Made by a program: the position numbers and the translations under genes | Notes under the pieces: model-generated | Database searches by the model: none | What the model was told of the DNA's origin: nothing | What the model saw: only the letters and a program-made list of their open reading frames with translations | Shown: in pieces, positions 46,876 through 59,500 of the stretch | How positions within the stretch are numbered: position 1 is the stretch's first letter | Layout: every line of letters begins with the position of its first letter | Source of the DNA: Glandiceps talaboti | Lineage: Eukaryota; Hemichordata; Enteropneusta; Spengelidae | Length of the DNA: 64,000 nucleotides | Direction of reading: 5' to 3' | NCBI RefSeq assembly: GCF_964340395.1 | Contig: NC_135555.1 | Location: 17,064,746-17,128,745, forward strand

Positions 46876-47859
46876 AATCTGTAGATTTTTAGAATGAGTT
46901 TGACGTGAACATATTGGTTATAACTCTTTATCGATAAGCGAATACAAAAAAATAGCTATAATATCCTACTGGGTTTCGAATCAAATGATTTTCATCAGTA
47001 ACATAAAATATTGGTGAGAGATGCAGTTATACATCGTATTTGTTACCCACTTCACATATATATATTATTCCATACGTGTTTTATGATGCAAACTGTATAT
47101 TATGTATGAAGAAAATGAATTTCATTAAAATCCTGTCCTCAGTACTTGAATTTTCAGTTTTTTTTCCCCAATTGGGTTCATTTTCGCCTAGAATCGGTAA
47201 TACAATATGCTCCTCTGCCATCATTTATTTAGGATTGACATCAGCTAACTTTTTAATCTGTTGGACTCAAGTCATACAGTGACTTGATTATAATAAATAC
47301 TGTCATGCCATCGAGACTATACTACAATTAATAATATAAGATGCAGCACAACAAAAAACAGAAACAAAAATGTTTGACCTTCAAGTGGAGATGAAACAAG
47401 TCAAAGTCCAGTGCCTGTATAACTCCTTCAGTATAAAAGTATATCGGTTAGAACCAACAACATCTGTTACATTGAGTGATCTACCCGACCACATGTTTCC
47501 ATCTTAATTAAAGTCACTTCTTTGTTCCAGTTAATTCTCCAAATGCGCTTTAATTTTCATTCGCGATTGTTTGATGTTTCTGCTATTGTACGAGTGATGG
47601 GAAACAACCACTCTTTGAAATTCGGGTCATACAGATGTTGCAGTATTATCCCCATGTCCTCTAAATATTGTAATCTCTCTTTGGGTAACTTGTTTATCTG
47701 CTAGCATTTGATCCCATCAAGGTGTCAAGGCTGTTGACATTTCATTAACAAACAAAGCTGGTGACAAGCTAATTCTGGTTCTTCAGGTCTGTTGGGTTCT
47801 ATTTCTTTTCTTTCTTTCTTTTTTTTTTTGAGGGGGAGGGGGCAGAGACCCCTTTTTAA

Positions 47860-48870
47860 CCTATTGCTGTAGTGTTTAGTAGTTTGAGTGAATCATAATC
47901 AGATTTATGAAAATAATTTTGGGGGGAAAATAGGTCAACTTATTCAAATTCAGTAAAAGCGTATACATTTTCAAAAATAATCCTTTTTTAACCAACTGTT
48001 GTAGAATCTAGTGGTTTGAGCCTTTTATAACCACATTTATCAAAATATTTTGAGGGGAATTAGGTCAAATTATTCAAATTCAGAATTTTTACAAATTTTG
48101 GTGGAAAAGGAATTTAAATAGTAATATAAAAAAAAAGCAGTTGCTGTTAGATTTAATGGTTTGAGCCATAAAGATTTCTGAAATTCAAAGTGAAAGTTAC
48201 TTTTTGGAGGGAAATAATTCAAATTATGGAATCCACAGAGAAAACCAACAATGTTCTTAAATTACATTACACATTTTGATCAGAAAAAATTGAGTTTTTC
48301 AAAAATGTTTGGTATGAGATAGTGATTTGACTATTCGTAACCATGTTTAATAATGAACAATCAATTTCAGAAAAAATTAATTTTTTGTGAGAAAGTTCAA
48401 ATTATGAAATCTAGCAGCAGTGTTTTGAAACAATACTGACAAGTTTTAGTGAAAATTTCTGCTTTTAACCATTTATTATTCAATTGTAGATTTATGATTC
48501 CAATATTGAAAAATATTTCAAATTATGAAGTCTATCTACCCACGGAGAGTCATTAGTGTTCTGAAGTTCCATTCACAAATTTTGGTTTAAAAACGAAAAC
48601 ACTTTGAACTAGTTGCTGTAGTAACTAGTATTTATTGGATGTGTGATTTATAACCAGGTTTATGGAAAAAAAATGTCAGACTCATTCTTTTTTTAAAAGA
48701 TAATTCAAATATGGAAACAGCTCGCAGACAAGCAATCATACACTGAAATGACTTTATATATTTAATTCGAAAGGATTAGAAAGAAAATGCTGTTTTTGAA
48801 CCATTTTTTAGTGGTTTGACCCATTCAGAACCAGATGTTACAAAAAATATAACCTTCACTTTCTTTATAC
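47860..48870. repeat. Strongly degenerate tandem repeat, about 130-165 bp unit, 6-7 copies
   Basis: The ordered words 'ttgctgta..atttagtggtttgag', 'ataaccagatttat.aaaa', 'ttttgagggga' and 'ttcaaattatg' recur from 47865 to about 48860, with anchors near 47879, 48011, 48157, 48320, 48640 and 48813. The spacing is irregular and identity low, so this is an old array. Confidence 0.65.
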
Positions 48871-50189
48871 AAAATTGTAAATTTGTGTATAATTTTGATG
48901 TTATATTGTTAAAAAGGGTCTCTGTAATGATTCCAGGCTAAAATAAGGTGGAATTATAAAGAAAAACGTGCAGGAAACCATGAACTTGTTGAACAAGTTG
49001 TTGGGAAAAAAACTGTCCCTGAAGAGGTCATGCAATGGTGTTTTGGATAACCGTAATTTGGGATACTAGAATTGTGAAGTGATTTGAGAACCTGTTAAAC
49101 TGCGAAACAATAGTGAGAGAAACTCATAAACCCCCAACCGACCACCAATATGTCCCCGAACAATCAAATTGAATATGCATGATGCAGTACACAAGCTGTG
49201 AACTACAAAAATCCTTTCATAAACGTCTCTGCTTCCCCGTTGTTAACTCAATTGAAGAAGAGCTTTTTTTTTACAACTAATATTTTTCCATTGAAATGCA
49301 GTATGTTAAATTTGCAATACTGTCTATGAGATGTTCCTGTATGTATGGAGTAGTTAATTTGAAATCTTGTATTAAAAATGTTATTGTATAATGCGATACT
49401 TTACATGTGTGTGTTTTCTGTGAATAATGCCGAATGTCTATGTACAATTGTTTAATTCCGAAACAGTAATAACAAAATCCAGAAATTGTCAATCTCGTTT
49501 TAAAAGTATTATCACATGATGTGATAATTGACATGTTTGTGTGTTTGTGTGTGTGTGAATACTATCAAGTTTCTACATGCTAATTTTAAGAATCACGATA
49601 TCCGGAAATGGTGAAGTTTTTATAAAATCATACAATTGCAAATTAAAGAAATATTTCATCGGGTCATAAACAATTGAACGACCTTGGCTTCTAAGTATGA
49701 TTAAGGTTGATCAATATGATCTTGAAAATAAACGCTTCATCCGTTCCAGTTATAAAATACAAGAAAGCGTCGTCGCATAAAAAAAAGAGGACATTGACAC
49801 CATAAAACTAAGTTGTGAAAAGGCCCCAGACTACCTGTATAGTAGCCAACTTTTACAAGAATGATATTTTTATGGCAGCTTCCAAGGTCGACTCAAATTA
49901 ACTTTATACCCTCCAGAGCAATGAAAAACAGATCCGGTAGAATTCCATAACGATGATTCCCAAGCCCTGTGATGCCATTCTCTTGACTTCTAATGGTAAA
50001 CTAGGGCAAAGAGGACATAAAATACACACACCGCTTGTGGGAATTGGGATATGCTGATAGGCAATCACTGCTCTCCAAATTCCATAAAAACATGAGGGAT
50101 AATGATTTGCCTTTCTTGAGTTTCATAAAATGTGACACTTGATGTATGGTGTTTTCGTTGAGCTGATCAGGAATGTCAGTACTTTTGAT

Positions 50190-50620
50190 GAAGTTTTGGA
50201 ACCATAGTAACAGAGAGATGGATGTTTTGTTAAAACTAACACCTTTTTGATGAGGGGAAGGAGGGAAAGGGGTGGGGGTGGGGAGATGAAGAAGATAAAG
50301 AAGATAAAGCTTTGGAGCGTTACTAACAGATTGTGATAGTTGGTAAAAAGTAACACTTTCTTGATATGGGCATGGGGGGGGGGAGGGGGATATAAAAAAA
50401 GTAAAGTTGTGAGGCTTAGTTACAGAGATGGATTTGGTAGAACTAATACTTTATGATGGGGAGGGAGGGGGGAATAAAAAAGGGTATAAATATAAAATAG
50501 ATAAAGTTTTTGAGGCTTAGCAACAGAGAGAGTTATATTTGGTAAAACAAACATCTTTTGTGGTGGTTGTGTATGTGTGTTTGTGGGGGGGGGGGGGGGG
50601 TCATACACCGATGAGAAATA
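50190..50620. repeat. G-rich tandem repeat, about 110 bp unit, 4 copies, with long G-runs
   Basis: The unit is 'agg(c)ttagtaacagagagatgg', 'ttggtaaaactaacac(c)ttt' and then a G-rich block and 'gataaag'. Each of the four copies carries G-tracts on the plus strand, for example 10 G at 50374-50383 and 16 G at 50585-50600. Multiple G-tracts on the THTPA-sense strand could form G-quadruplexes. Confidence 0.75.
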
Positions 50621-51355
50621 TGTGGATTTACATATTTTTTTTGTAACGAAAATACTCATTTTTTACAGCAATTAGGAAGCAATATGTGGAGGCCCAAAAA
50701 CGCCTTTCGATTTCGTTGATAAATTGCTGGGTATAGTTAAACACAATTACTATCAATGGGATACGATAAGAGTAGTTTGTACTACGGAAAAGAATGGATG
50801 GTTACTGCAGATTTAGAACAATTTGCAATGCTCAAGACATCGTTCAGAACACACTCAACGCTTTTATCTCAAGCATATATTTCCAAGAAAACTGTACAGT
50901 AATTTTCTCGGTAGGGTTACTCTGCAGCGACAGTCGATAGCATTTCACATGAAGCATATGTTTTGATAGGTGTCTGTTCAAGTCGTTGTGAACTACACAC
51001 AAATGTGGACAGACGGCGTGTTCATACTTCTGACAACAAATACTATCTGTAGTAAAAATGCCAAATAAAATATTTTCAGTTGGCTATGATGGAAGCTGCT
51101 TCTGTTTACGCATACTTGAGGAGGCCTGCTGCCATCTTTTCTGTATCTTGAGCTGACAGCGATGGTGTCCAACACAGAATTTGTCTTACTTTCATGATTT
51201 GAATATCAGAAATTAGGTGCCAATTTTTACACCCTCTGTAATATTCTCATCAATATTTTCATTAAATGATTGAAAATTGCATTTTGTTTTCCCCCAAAAA
51301 TTGAACTTGATAATGAAAAGAATGGATAAAGAGTAAACACCACTTGTTTACAACC

Positions 51356-51411
51356 TGCTTTTGTTTTGTTTTGTTTTGTTTTATTTTATCGTATTTTATT
51401 TTATTTTATTA
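51356..51411. repeat. (TTTTG)n/(TTTTA)n pentanucleotide microsatellite
   Basis: TTTTG units change to TTTTA units midway, with one interruption (atcgt). Confidence 0.92.
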
Positions 51412-53003
51412 AGCAACTAAGAGAAAGCATAACAGATTGAGACCAAAGTTGAAATGTTTGCATTTGAATATCTCTGAAATATTGAGGTCGAGAAATGCAT
51501 TTGTAAACAAAATTAAAATTTCTAATTTTGTTTTGCATTCTTGTTTTCATTTGTTTTATTAATTAACAATTGTTGAGAAAATTTACTCTCTTTAAGTTCA
51601 GAGAGAGAAATTATCTGTGAGAATTTGAAGAAAGTGAACAGGATTTTGAGATCTGTTAGAAAACCTGTGCCATATTTATTCTTTCTTTTTCTTTAAGGTT
51701 TCTGAGTTTTGATATTTACTGTGTCAATGTAAGACAAAATGTACAGATAAATAAAATCAGAACTTAACTCTCAAAATCTTGTGTTGGAATTTGGCAGAGA
51801 GTAATGTTGTAGAGATGAGAAAGTCAACTTTCAGGTCAACAGACAATAATTGTGAAGATCTGATGGTAATCTTGACAGAGGCACTACTAACTTTTTGACC
51901 CTGACCTTTTTTTGTGTGTGTGTTGGTTTAAAAAAAATTACCCTGAGTTCATGTTCAACGTAGAACACATAAACAAAGATCTTAGTTCGTGTTTGTCCCT
52001 GAAAGTTGTTTGATGTTGAACAGAAGACAGTCAACTGATCCCTGCTTTGTAAACCGAACTACCCTTCCTAATTAAATATGGCGGCATTTTTATGTCATCT
52101 GCTGAAGTAATTACATAGAGACGTAGTGCACTCATAATTTAAAGGCAAAATCACATAAAATCAACTCTGAATGAAGTGCTCTGATTCAGATGAAACATTC
52201 GACTATAAAATCTCAATTTTTAATAAGACGTCGTAGTGACACACAAAAGTGTTAGAAATCAAGAGTTTTTAGGAAAATAATGTGGCAGAATGTTGGATAT
52301 TTTTTATCACACGAAGGCAATCTCTTGTATGATTGACCTATTTTCATCTTTAATATTGATCATTAGCTCGGAGAGTAGAAATTGTCTGCTAGCAGTCGCC
52401 GTTGTGGAAAAATCCAATATTATATTGTGTATTCGGTGTAAATGTACCAGCCTTTTTATCCTTCCTTAAGTTTATTAGTGGTTATTGGCAACATATTAAT
52501 CATAAGAAATATAAACGTTTCGTCACTCAACCTAAATTTTGCATATTTTTTGAGAGTATAGAAAAAGTGCAGATCTGTAGGAGAATTTCAAAAATATGCA
52601 ACTTATGCAAATTTGTGAGGAGTTTTTCCTCAATAGAAGTGTGCACAAGGAGAAGAAGAGCGCATACGACATGATCTGAAATTGAATACAGTAATGTGTC
52701 GGTGTTTGATTTTTCACTTGTCCTCGGGGTTTTTGTGGTTGAACTTTGGGCGGTAATTCATCATTGTCGTCTGCCACTATATATTTCTTGGTTTGGAAGT
52801 TTACATATGATGTTGATGCTCGGAATATGTCAAAATAAATCTAAAGATTTGAGAAAATCTTGATTTTTTTGTTTTTGTATCAGGTATTTGATGTTTGTCA
52901 GTTAAATGTTGAGCAATTATTGAAAATGTGTTCTGAAAAAGATACAGGAATGATAGGAGTTGTGCCATATGCCAAGGCAATGGCCGTGAACTTCAAGTGA
53001 TAG

Positions 53004-53064
53004 GTTCATGTCACACATGTATATACATATATATAAATGTATATACATATGACACAACATGAAC
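53004..53064. repeat. 61-bp imperfect palindrome
   Basis: 'gttcatgtcacacatgtata' at the left is matched in reverse complement at the right end (…gacacaacatgaac), with a TATA-rich centre. It could extrude as a cruciform or fold as an RNA hairpin in the THTPA intron transcript. Confidence 0.8.
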
Positions 53065-54719
53065 AAGAAAATGTTAAAGAGAAAGGTTATAAATTCTTGA
53101 TGTTTTCTTTGTGAATTTTTAGAGATGAGCATTTTACTCGAGGGAAATCAATTTTTTATTCCAAAAGTTGCGAACAATATGTCACAGCTAGCAGAATATG
53201 ATAGTTAGGTATTTAAAAATTGAGTTGTCTGTGATGTAAAATTTATTTGAAGGGGACAACAAAATAAAAGCTTTGGTTTAATCGAAGGGATTATCATCTA
53301 GGGACGTGTATTGTACGGTGCCAGTCAGATGGATGAGCGAGGAGCCACTGAAGTTCAAAAGCCCACTATAAATTAACAGTGCTTTTTCGTCTTCATTTCA
53401 CCTTTTTTTTTTTAAAGATCTATATGTATTGGTTGTCTCTAGTTGATTCTAGTCAAAAGCAAATACCATTTCCCGGGTTATGAAGTTTTCTGAAGCAATT
53501 CTCGGCAATAAGTGTGAGTGGGGGAAGACAGATTAGATTCATGTTATAATAGTGTGTTGCTATGTCAATTTCTGGCGTAATTTTAAACATCACGTCCATA
53601 CAGCGCGGTAATTGGTGGAGCTTCGCAAACAGCATAAAACGTAGCTCTGCTCTTAATTGATGTGCTGTTTGAAAGCTGTGATTTGTTTACATAGAAAAAT
53701 GTGTTCTCAAGTCGCCTAGTCTTTTGATATGTCATGTAATAATACTTCCCCTAGCTTCAATCAATTTGTTGCCGTTTCTCTTAAGTTCATGACTGAGGAA
53801 ATTAAGCAGGGAGTGAGTCGCGAGAATAAAAGAGGGTATTCGTAGCACTTCAATATGTCATTTTTATACATTCAACAGTGATGGTTGAAGTAGACGGTAT
53901 ATGTCTATTGACATAGAAAGTTTGAGACAGACGACATTCAAGCAACTATACAAAAAAAACAAACCCCATAACAGAGTAAAATGAATAAACCACTATTTGC
54001 AGAGAAATGGTTACTTGAATTGCGATAACACAAAACCCATATTCATTTAGAACGAGACACGACACAATAAGCCCCTTTCAATAATCGATGTAGAAATTGT
54101 GTACACAATAATGGGAGTGTCAAATATAAGGGGTAAAGCTCCAGAGAACATGAATAGAAGCTGCTTCATCTCTGTAATGTCTTCTTATTGATGGGACAAA
54201 AATCAGGTTGTGGTCGACACCCTTGTGTGCCCTCTTCTCCAAAAAAAAAGAAGACAAAAGACAAAAATGTCATGGGAAATTTTTACGCCTGCTCTCATTA
54301 CCCTAAGTATATGATAATACTGTGTTACATATTGATTATGCCGATAGATTTGACCTCTCGAAAGATGTATTCAAAAGCTTTATTATTTCAAATTATATAT
54401 GACCCCTCGTACATGCATATTTGAGAAGAAAAAAAAAATGGTGTGCTGAAACAAATTTCTGTTAAGAAAAATGATAGCGGTTGAAGTTTTTGAGAAGAAA
54501 TGATTTTTTTTTTATTGAGAAAGGAGATGAGCAATGATAGAGATAGTGATTGAGATTCAGTGTTTGTCTATTTTTGTTACATCTGTCATGTTATAGCAAC
54601 GTTAAACGGTATTTGTGTGATATTCAAATGTCATTGTGATTAATTGTGATGCATCGACAAGACTGTGCTCGTATTAACCCTTTATATTAATCATCAATGG
54701 TAAATTTAAATATATTTCA

Positions 54720-54880
54720 ACCTTTCGCAATATGTGGTTCGTGTGTTAATCTCGGTCGTTTTCATATTTGTATGTGAAATTAGTGACATTTTATCCATAT
54801 TTCCCCAAACAAGCAATTTTTTGACACCTAAGTTATTTCGTAATATATGTAGTTCATGTGTTAATCTCTCGATGTCAGAT
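54720..54880. repeat. Two-copy diverged direct repeat, about 115 bp apart
   Basis: 'tttcgcaatatgtggttcgt' at about 54723 is repeated as a 'tttcgtaatatatgtagttc' form at about 54836. Both are followed by 'tgtgttaatctc'. Confidence 0.65.
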
Positions 54881-55182
54881 ATTTTTTACTGGAATTAATA
54901 AAAATCTGAACTCAATTTTTCTAAAAATTTATAATTTTATAATGTAATTGTGAATTATCAAGTTGAAATGCAAAAAAAAAAAAAAATTGTGTAAATTTCT
55001 TAATTTTTGTGTTGAATATTTGAAGTTGTAATTTCTGTATGAAAATATTGATCTTTAATATGTACTTTTACAACAATGTGTTGAAATTATCAAATTAAAT
55101 GTCTGTGTTCAAAGAATAGAAAAAATACAAAACATGAATGTGACTGAAAAGGTATTTAAATGTAGTTCTGTTTTGGATCAAT

Positions 55183-55199
55183 GGGGGGGGGGGGGGGGG
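55183..55199. repeat. Poly-G run (17)
   Basis: 17 consecutive G on the plus strand, about 200 bp upstream of the THTPA terminal exon. Confidence 0.92.
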
Positions 55200-55398
55200 A
55201 GACAGGGTGCTATGTCTTGTAGATTTTTTTCATGTTTCATGTTCCAATTTTTAAAGACACTGAATCGAGCTCAAATTTCAAGATAATTTGAAGTCAGAAT
55301 TTTTTAGAATTCAATTTGAAGTTGTTTGTTTCATGTTAAATGTTTTGAATATCTCAAGATATTTTCAAGTATTGACGAATCTTGTCTTTCTGTTTCAG

Positions 55399-55508
55399 GT
55401 TTTACCAGCGTTACCCGTGTACCAGGGAAAATGGATGCCTATCTTCAGAAACACAACGTAGCTCATTACGAGAAGTTAGTTCAAGCGCTGGTGTTGTATG
55501 AAAAATGA
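55399..55508 (+). CDS. THTPA: Thiamine-triphosphatase, terminal coding exon (C-terminal 35 residues)
   Basis: The acceptor 'tctttctgtttcag' ends at 55398. The exon completes the Gly191 codon and reads FTSVTRVPGKMDAYLQKH, then NVAHYEKLVQALVLYEK and a TGA at 55506-55508. This corresponds to the C-terminal helix of vertebrate THTPA after the conserved Leu-Gly (human pattern LG-...-AKLIVYLQ...YQRLLEV, from memory). The phase-1 match to the donor at 39262 and the family similarity make the join convincing. No canonical AATAAA is seen within about 1.6 kb downstream; an ATTAAA occurs at about 57193. The frame open upstream to 55326 is intronic. Confidence 0.9.
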
Positions 55509-56496
55509 ACGCTATTGCTCCACGTGGGAACTGTCTGTTTTAAAAGAGAGACTGCTGTAACTTATGCTTCGTTCTATGCTTCGTGTCAACACCATGCAAA
55601 AACACTCACGTCATTGCTAGTGAAAAGTTACCCACTCTCAAATGGAATTTGACTCATTGATGAAGGTATTAGGGTCGGGAACAGTGTCCCAATACTCCGA
55701 TATATGTTCTTATTGTAGCCCTACAGTCGTGTGAACGTAACGATTAAGTCGCCAAGTACATCTGGATGCAGCGTTGTTAAAAAGGGTGCCATCAATTGAT
55801 TTTGTAGTATTGACTGCTTCTAATAGTGACCGTCTAGGGAATTATAAGAGTTAAAAGACGTGGTTTTTATCACTTGGCAATGATTTTGGTGTTACGGATT
55901 CGTGTTTTCCAATTGTGTTATTTTCAACTCATTTTTTTATACTTCCTAAAAAGCTATACCTATGCAAACAACTCAACTAATATTTCAAACCATTCTAGTT
56001 AAAATTTCATATTTTTTGTATTATTTAAAATATTTATTTTATATTACATATATTGATTGTAAAGTGTGTTTTTTTTTATTTACATGCAAGAATTTTCGGG
56101 ATTAGTGTAGTTATTATATTTTTGATGAAATGTGTGATTTGCTGCTTTCATTTCTGAAAAGCTGGGCAAGTGTCCAGGGACTCTGATAGCATTACTTTAA
56201 ACAAAAACTCCTTCATCAGTCCGACCCCCTTGAGATGGGTTTTAAGATGGCTGCAGATTAGGCTCTGATAAAATGCTTCTCTGCTTCTACATAGCATCTC
56301 TTATCTTGTCAACTTTGATAAAGCTACGCTTGTCTGCAATATGGAAATGAAAATAATACAAGCTTTTTGAAAGCAAAAGGTGAGTTTGGCAAATTTGCAC
56401 CAAACCGCGTCAAACACACGAAACCAGTTATTGTTTGGAGACGGCCTCACTAAACGGATTCTGATTGGTTGTAGTTAAGCCTAGCAAAGTCAGACC

Positions 56497-56527
<31 letters not shown>

Positions 56528-59500
56528 GAGACAGTCAAACAATGATTTGTGAGATATTTTTAAAAACAGATTTTCATACATAGAATTAGATTTAATTAAG
56601 ACAGCTTGGCTGATTAGTGATATGATAGCTTATCAAAAAAGCAAGGTCCAAAAATATAAGCTGGTCATGATGAAACATAACCTTGCCAAATAATTACAAG
56701 AACACATTTATTATTGAAGTTAAAGATCATTGATATGACCAAAAAACAAAGAAGAAAATTTTTTTTGCCATAAACAATCTTGCCAGATATATGTTAGAAG
56801 GTATTTTGGATCGACATCTCCAAAACACAAGAAAAATATGGATTTTTCAGAAATTATGTTTTGGAAGACTTGTATAACTCTAGTCAAGATAAGCTAAATG
56901 GAAGTTGTTGACCAAAAACAAGAACTTTATACAATTGTACGGAAAAATCCAAAATAGTCGGATAATAAGGGAAAATATTTGCTTGGTAATTTTTCTTTGA
57001 AAATTACATCTAAGTACAATGCAACAAATTTTGTGATATGTCATTTTTTTTAGAGCTTTTTACTTTAATAAGAATAATCATGGGTTGACCGGATATGGTA
57101 AGGTGTTGTGTATATGATGCTTTGATACATGTAACCATTATCCAAAAGCAATATGAAAAAAATATGATATTGGATATTAAACATGTCAATCTTATTAAAA
57201 TCAAATGAATATTGTGAGAATTTCTTTATAGCGGAAGAAAAAAAAATACAATAATTGTACTTACGGTTGTCAGCTGGTCGGTTTCATACGTGATTGCGAT
57301 AATTTTAAAGATTGTTCCTTGCGTCTGCTTTCCTTTATTTGTGCTGGCGGGTCTCGGAATGAGCTGTTTTATTTTAAGACTGTCCATATTATCTTTTGAC
57401 TATCACCAGTTTTTTAACACCGAATACAATAACAATATAAGTATTGTCTTAAAGTAGCATGTGGTCATGTGTTGTCACGATGAGCAAGGTTGCATTTTGT
57501 GTTATCCCTTGTCAATAAGAGTGTTTGAGGTGTAGCTATGACAAGGTTATAATTACTTGGATTGTGTTATTCAGATAAAATAGGGAAAAAGTGCCTGTGT
57601 TTTTTCTCTAATTAGTGGCTCATTCCCCCCCCCCCCCTTTTTTTAACACCGCCAGTGTTGCATCGATCGACTAATTGTTGCAAAATTCCCTTCCGTTGAA
57701 AAGAAGTGCAACACTACCTAATTGTGTAGCGGTGTGACTAGATACAGTGAAGTGTCGTTTTAAACAGATGTTCGACACATAATTGCATAATGTGTGGTGG
57801 ATTGAAATTTTTCAATTGGATTTAGAACAGCGGGGAGAGTAATACAGAAGACAAAAGCTGTTAAAATCTTGAGTGAGAAGTGTCAAAAAAAATGAAAGAA
57901 TAAAAACAAGAAAGAAGGACGGCTTTGTTGATGAAATTGTCGATGAAAATATCAGGTGGTGCAAAATTTTTTTTCTCACAAATTAACTATTTAAGTATAT
58001 GTTATCTTACTAATTGCTTGTTGTGTGTCTTCAATCTTTTGTGGAAGTTGTCGTGAAGGAGCGTTCTTTGATATTTTGAGGTGTGAGTGTGTTCTGTCCG
58101 GTTTATGCATCGTTGGTTGATCGTTAGACCAAGTATCTAGGGATTTGGTGTAATTGGACTTAGATTGGATGAAAACAAGCTTTAGTATCGTTATGATGTC
58201 CAATCACTTACCAATAAACCCTGCAAGTACCCTCAGCAAATTGTTATATCTGTCGAGGCGTTTTGGTCAGCTGATTTTCACCCCCTGGCAAAACTAACTA
58301 TCCACAGGTTGTTAGATTTTTGTGGTTTTTTCGTAATGGATATTCCACTTTTTGTTTTGTTGTGTTTTCTTCGAATCTCTAGCTTCTTTGAAAAAATTGC
58401 CTGTAGGTGCGAAAAAAAAGTCAAGCCATTTTATAAAGAGTGTACTTTGTTTTGGCAAACCAAGTCAAGTTGTTTTCGTACTTGCAGATAGATACTTTTG
58501 TTACAATCCAAACTTATTATATGGTCACATTCATAATCTTCTGATTTTATTTTATTCTACAGTTTTATAATTAGCTGTACTTTTTCACAGGAAAACGTGG
58601 ATGTTTTGGTCAGGAACTGAACTGTGGAAATTTTTGAACATTCAGCTCACACACACACACCTCTGATTTTTGATATTTTTGTCAGAAGAAGTCAGGACTA
58701 AAATTAAACGCCCACTAAAATTAAACGCCCACAACAATGATATGAAGTCAGGTATATGGCAGCATACTTTTTTTCCATATGTGAACGTTTTAATAAGTAC
58801 TCTCATCAGAGTCTTTGCACATCATTTTTGAAAACTACTTATAAATTTCAAACCACGTACATTGGAAGTGATATTTTTAAAATGATTGGCCAAGAAATGC
58901 TGAGAATTCCAATATTAGACAATTTATATTAAAACTTTGTCATGCGAGAAGTCAAACGGGAGTCTTTTTGTGAGCCATAATATAGATTACAGAAAATGAA
59001 ATGATTTTACAAAAAAAAAGTCTGAAAACAACTTTGAAACTCAACTTTTTGTTGTGTTAGAGTAGAGAGGTGGGAGTTAGAATGGGTTCCGTTAAGTTTT
59101 GTAAACTTAAAACTGCAAAATGAGGAGGTCGTAAGATTATAATTTCATGCCCATTGTACCTCGTAATCACCGATTATTTTCTCAAAGTATTGTGTTACAA
59201 AGTACATTTTAGTGTGTACTTAGAAAAGAAATTTATTAAAAGCATTACATGATGCACAAATAACTGTCATTTATTGTAAAACGTAAAGATGAAATGATTC
59301 ATTCTAAAGTTTGAAAATTGTACTTCTTAAAGCATCAATGTGAAATAGGAGTACTATTTACATAATTCATAATTTATACTAGTTTATTTTCTTTATAACT
59401 TACACATACCCTCCCCTTCCCTTCCCCCTCCCCATCTTCATTGTTATGAACCCTCGATAACTCATCCATATTTATACTACAGTGTACATTTGTGTGTACT

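Larger units (their letters stand above)
39263..55398 (+). other. THTPA intron (about 16.1 kb)
   Basis: GT-AG intron, with donor GTAAGT at 39263 and acceptor 'tctttctgtttcag' ending at 55398, phase 1. It contains no recognisable protein gene. It holds several tandem arrays, poly-G runs, a 32-nt poly-T, three copies of a small inverted-repeat element and one possible alternative exon. Short frames such as 40913-41314 and 45069-45293 come from repeats. Confidence 0.85.
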
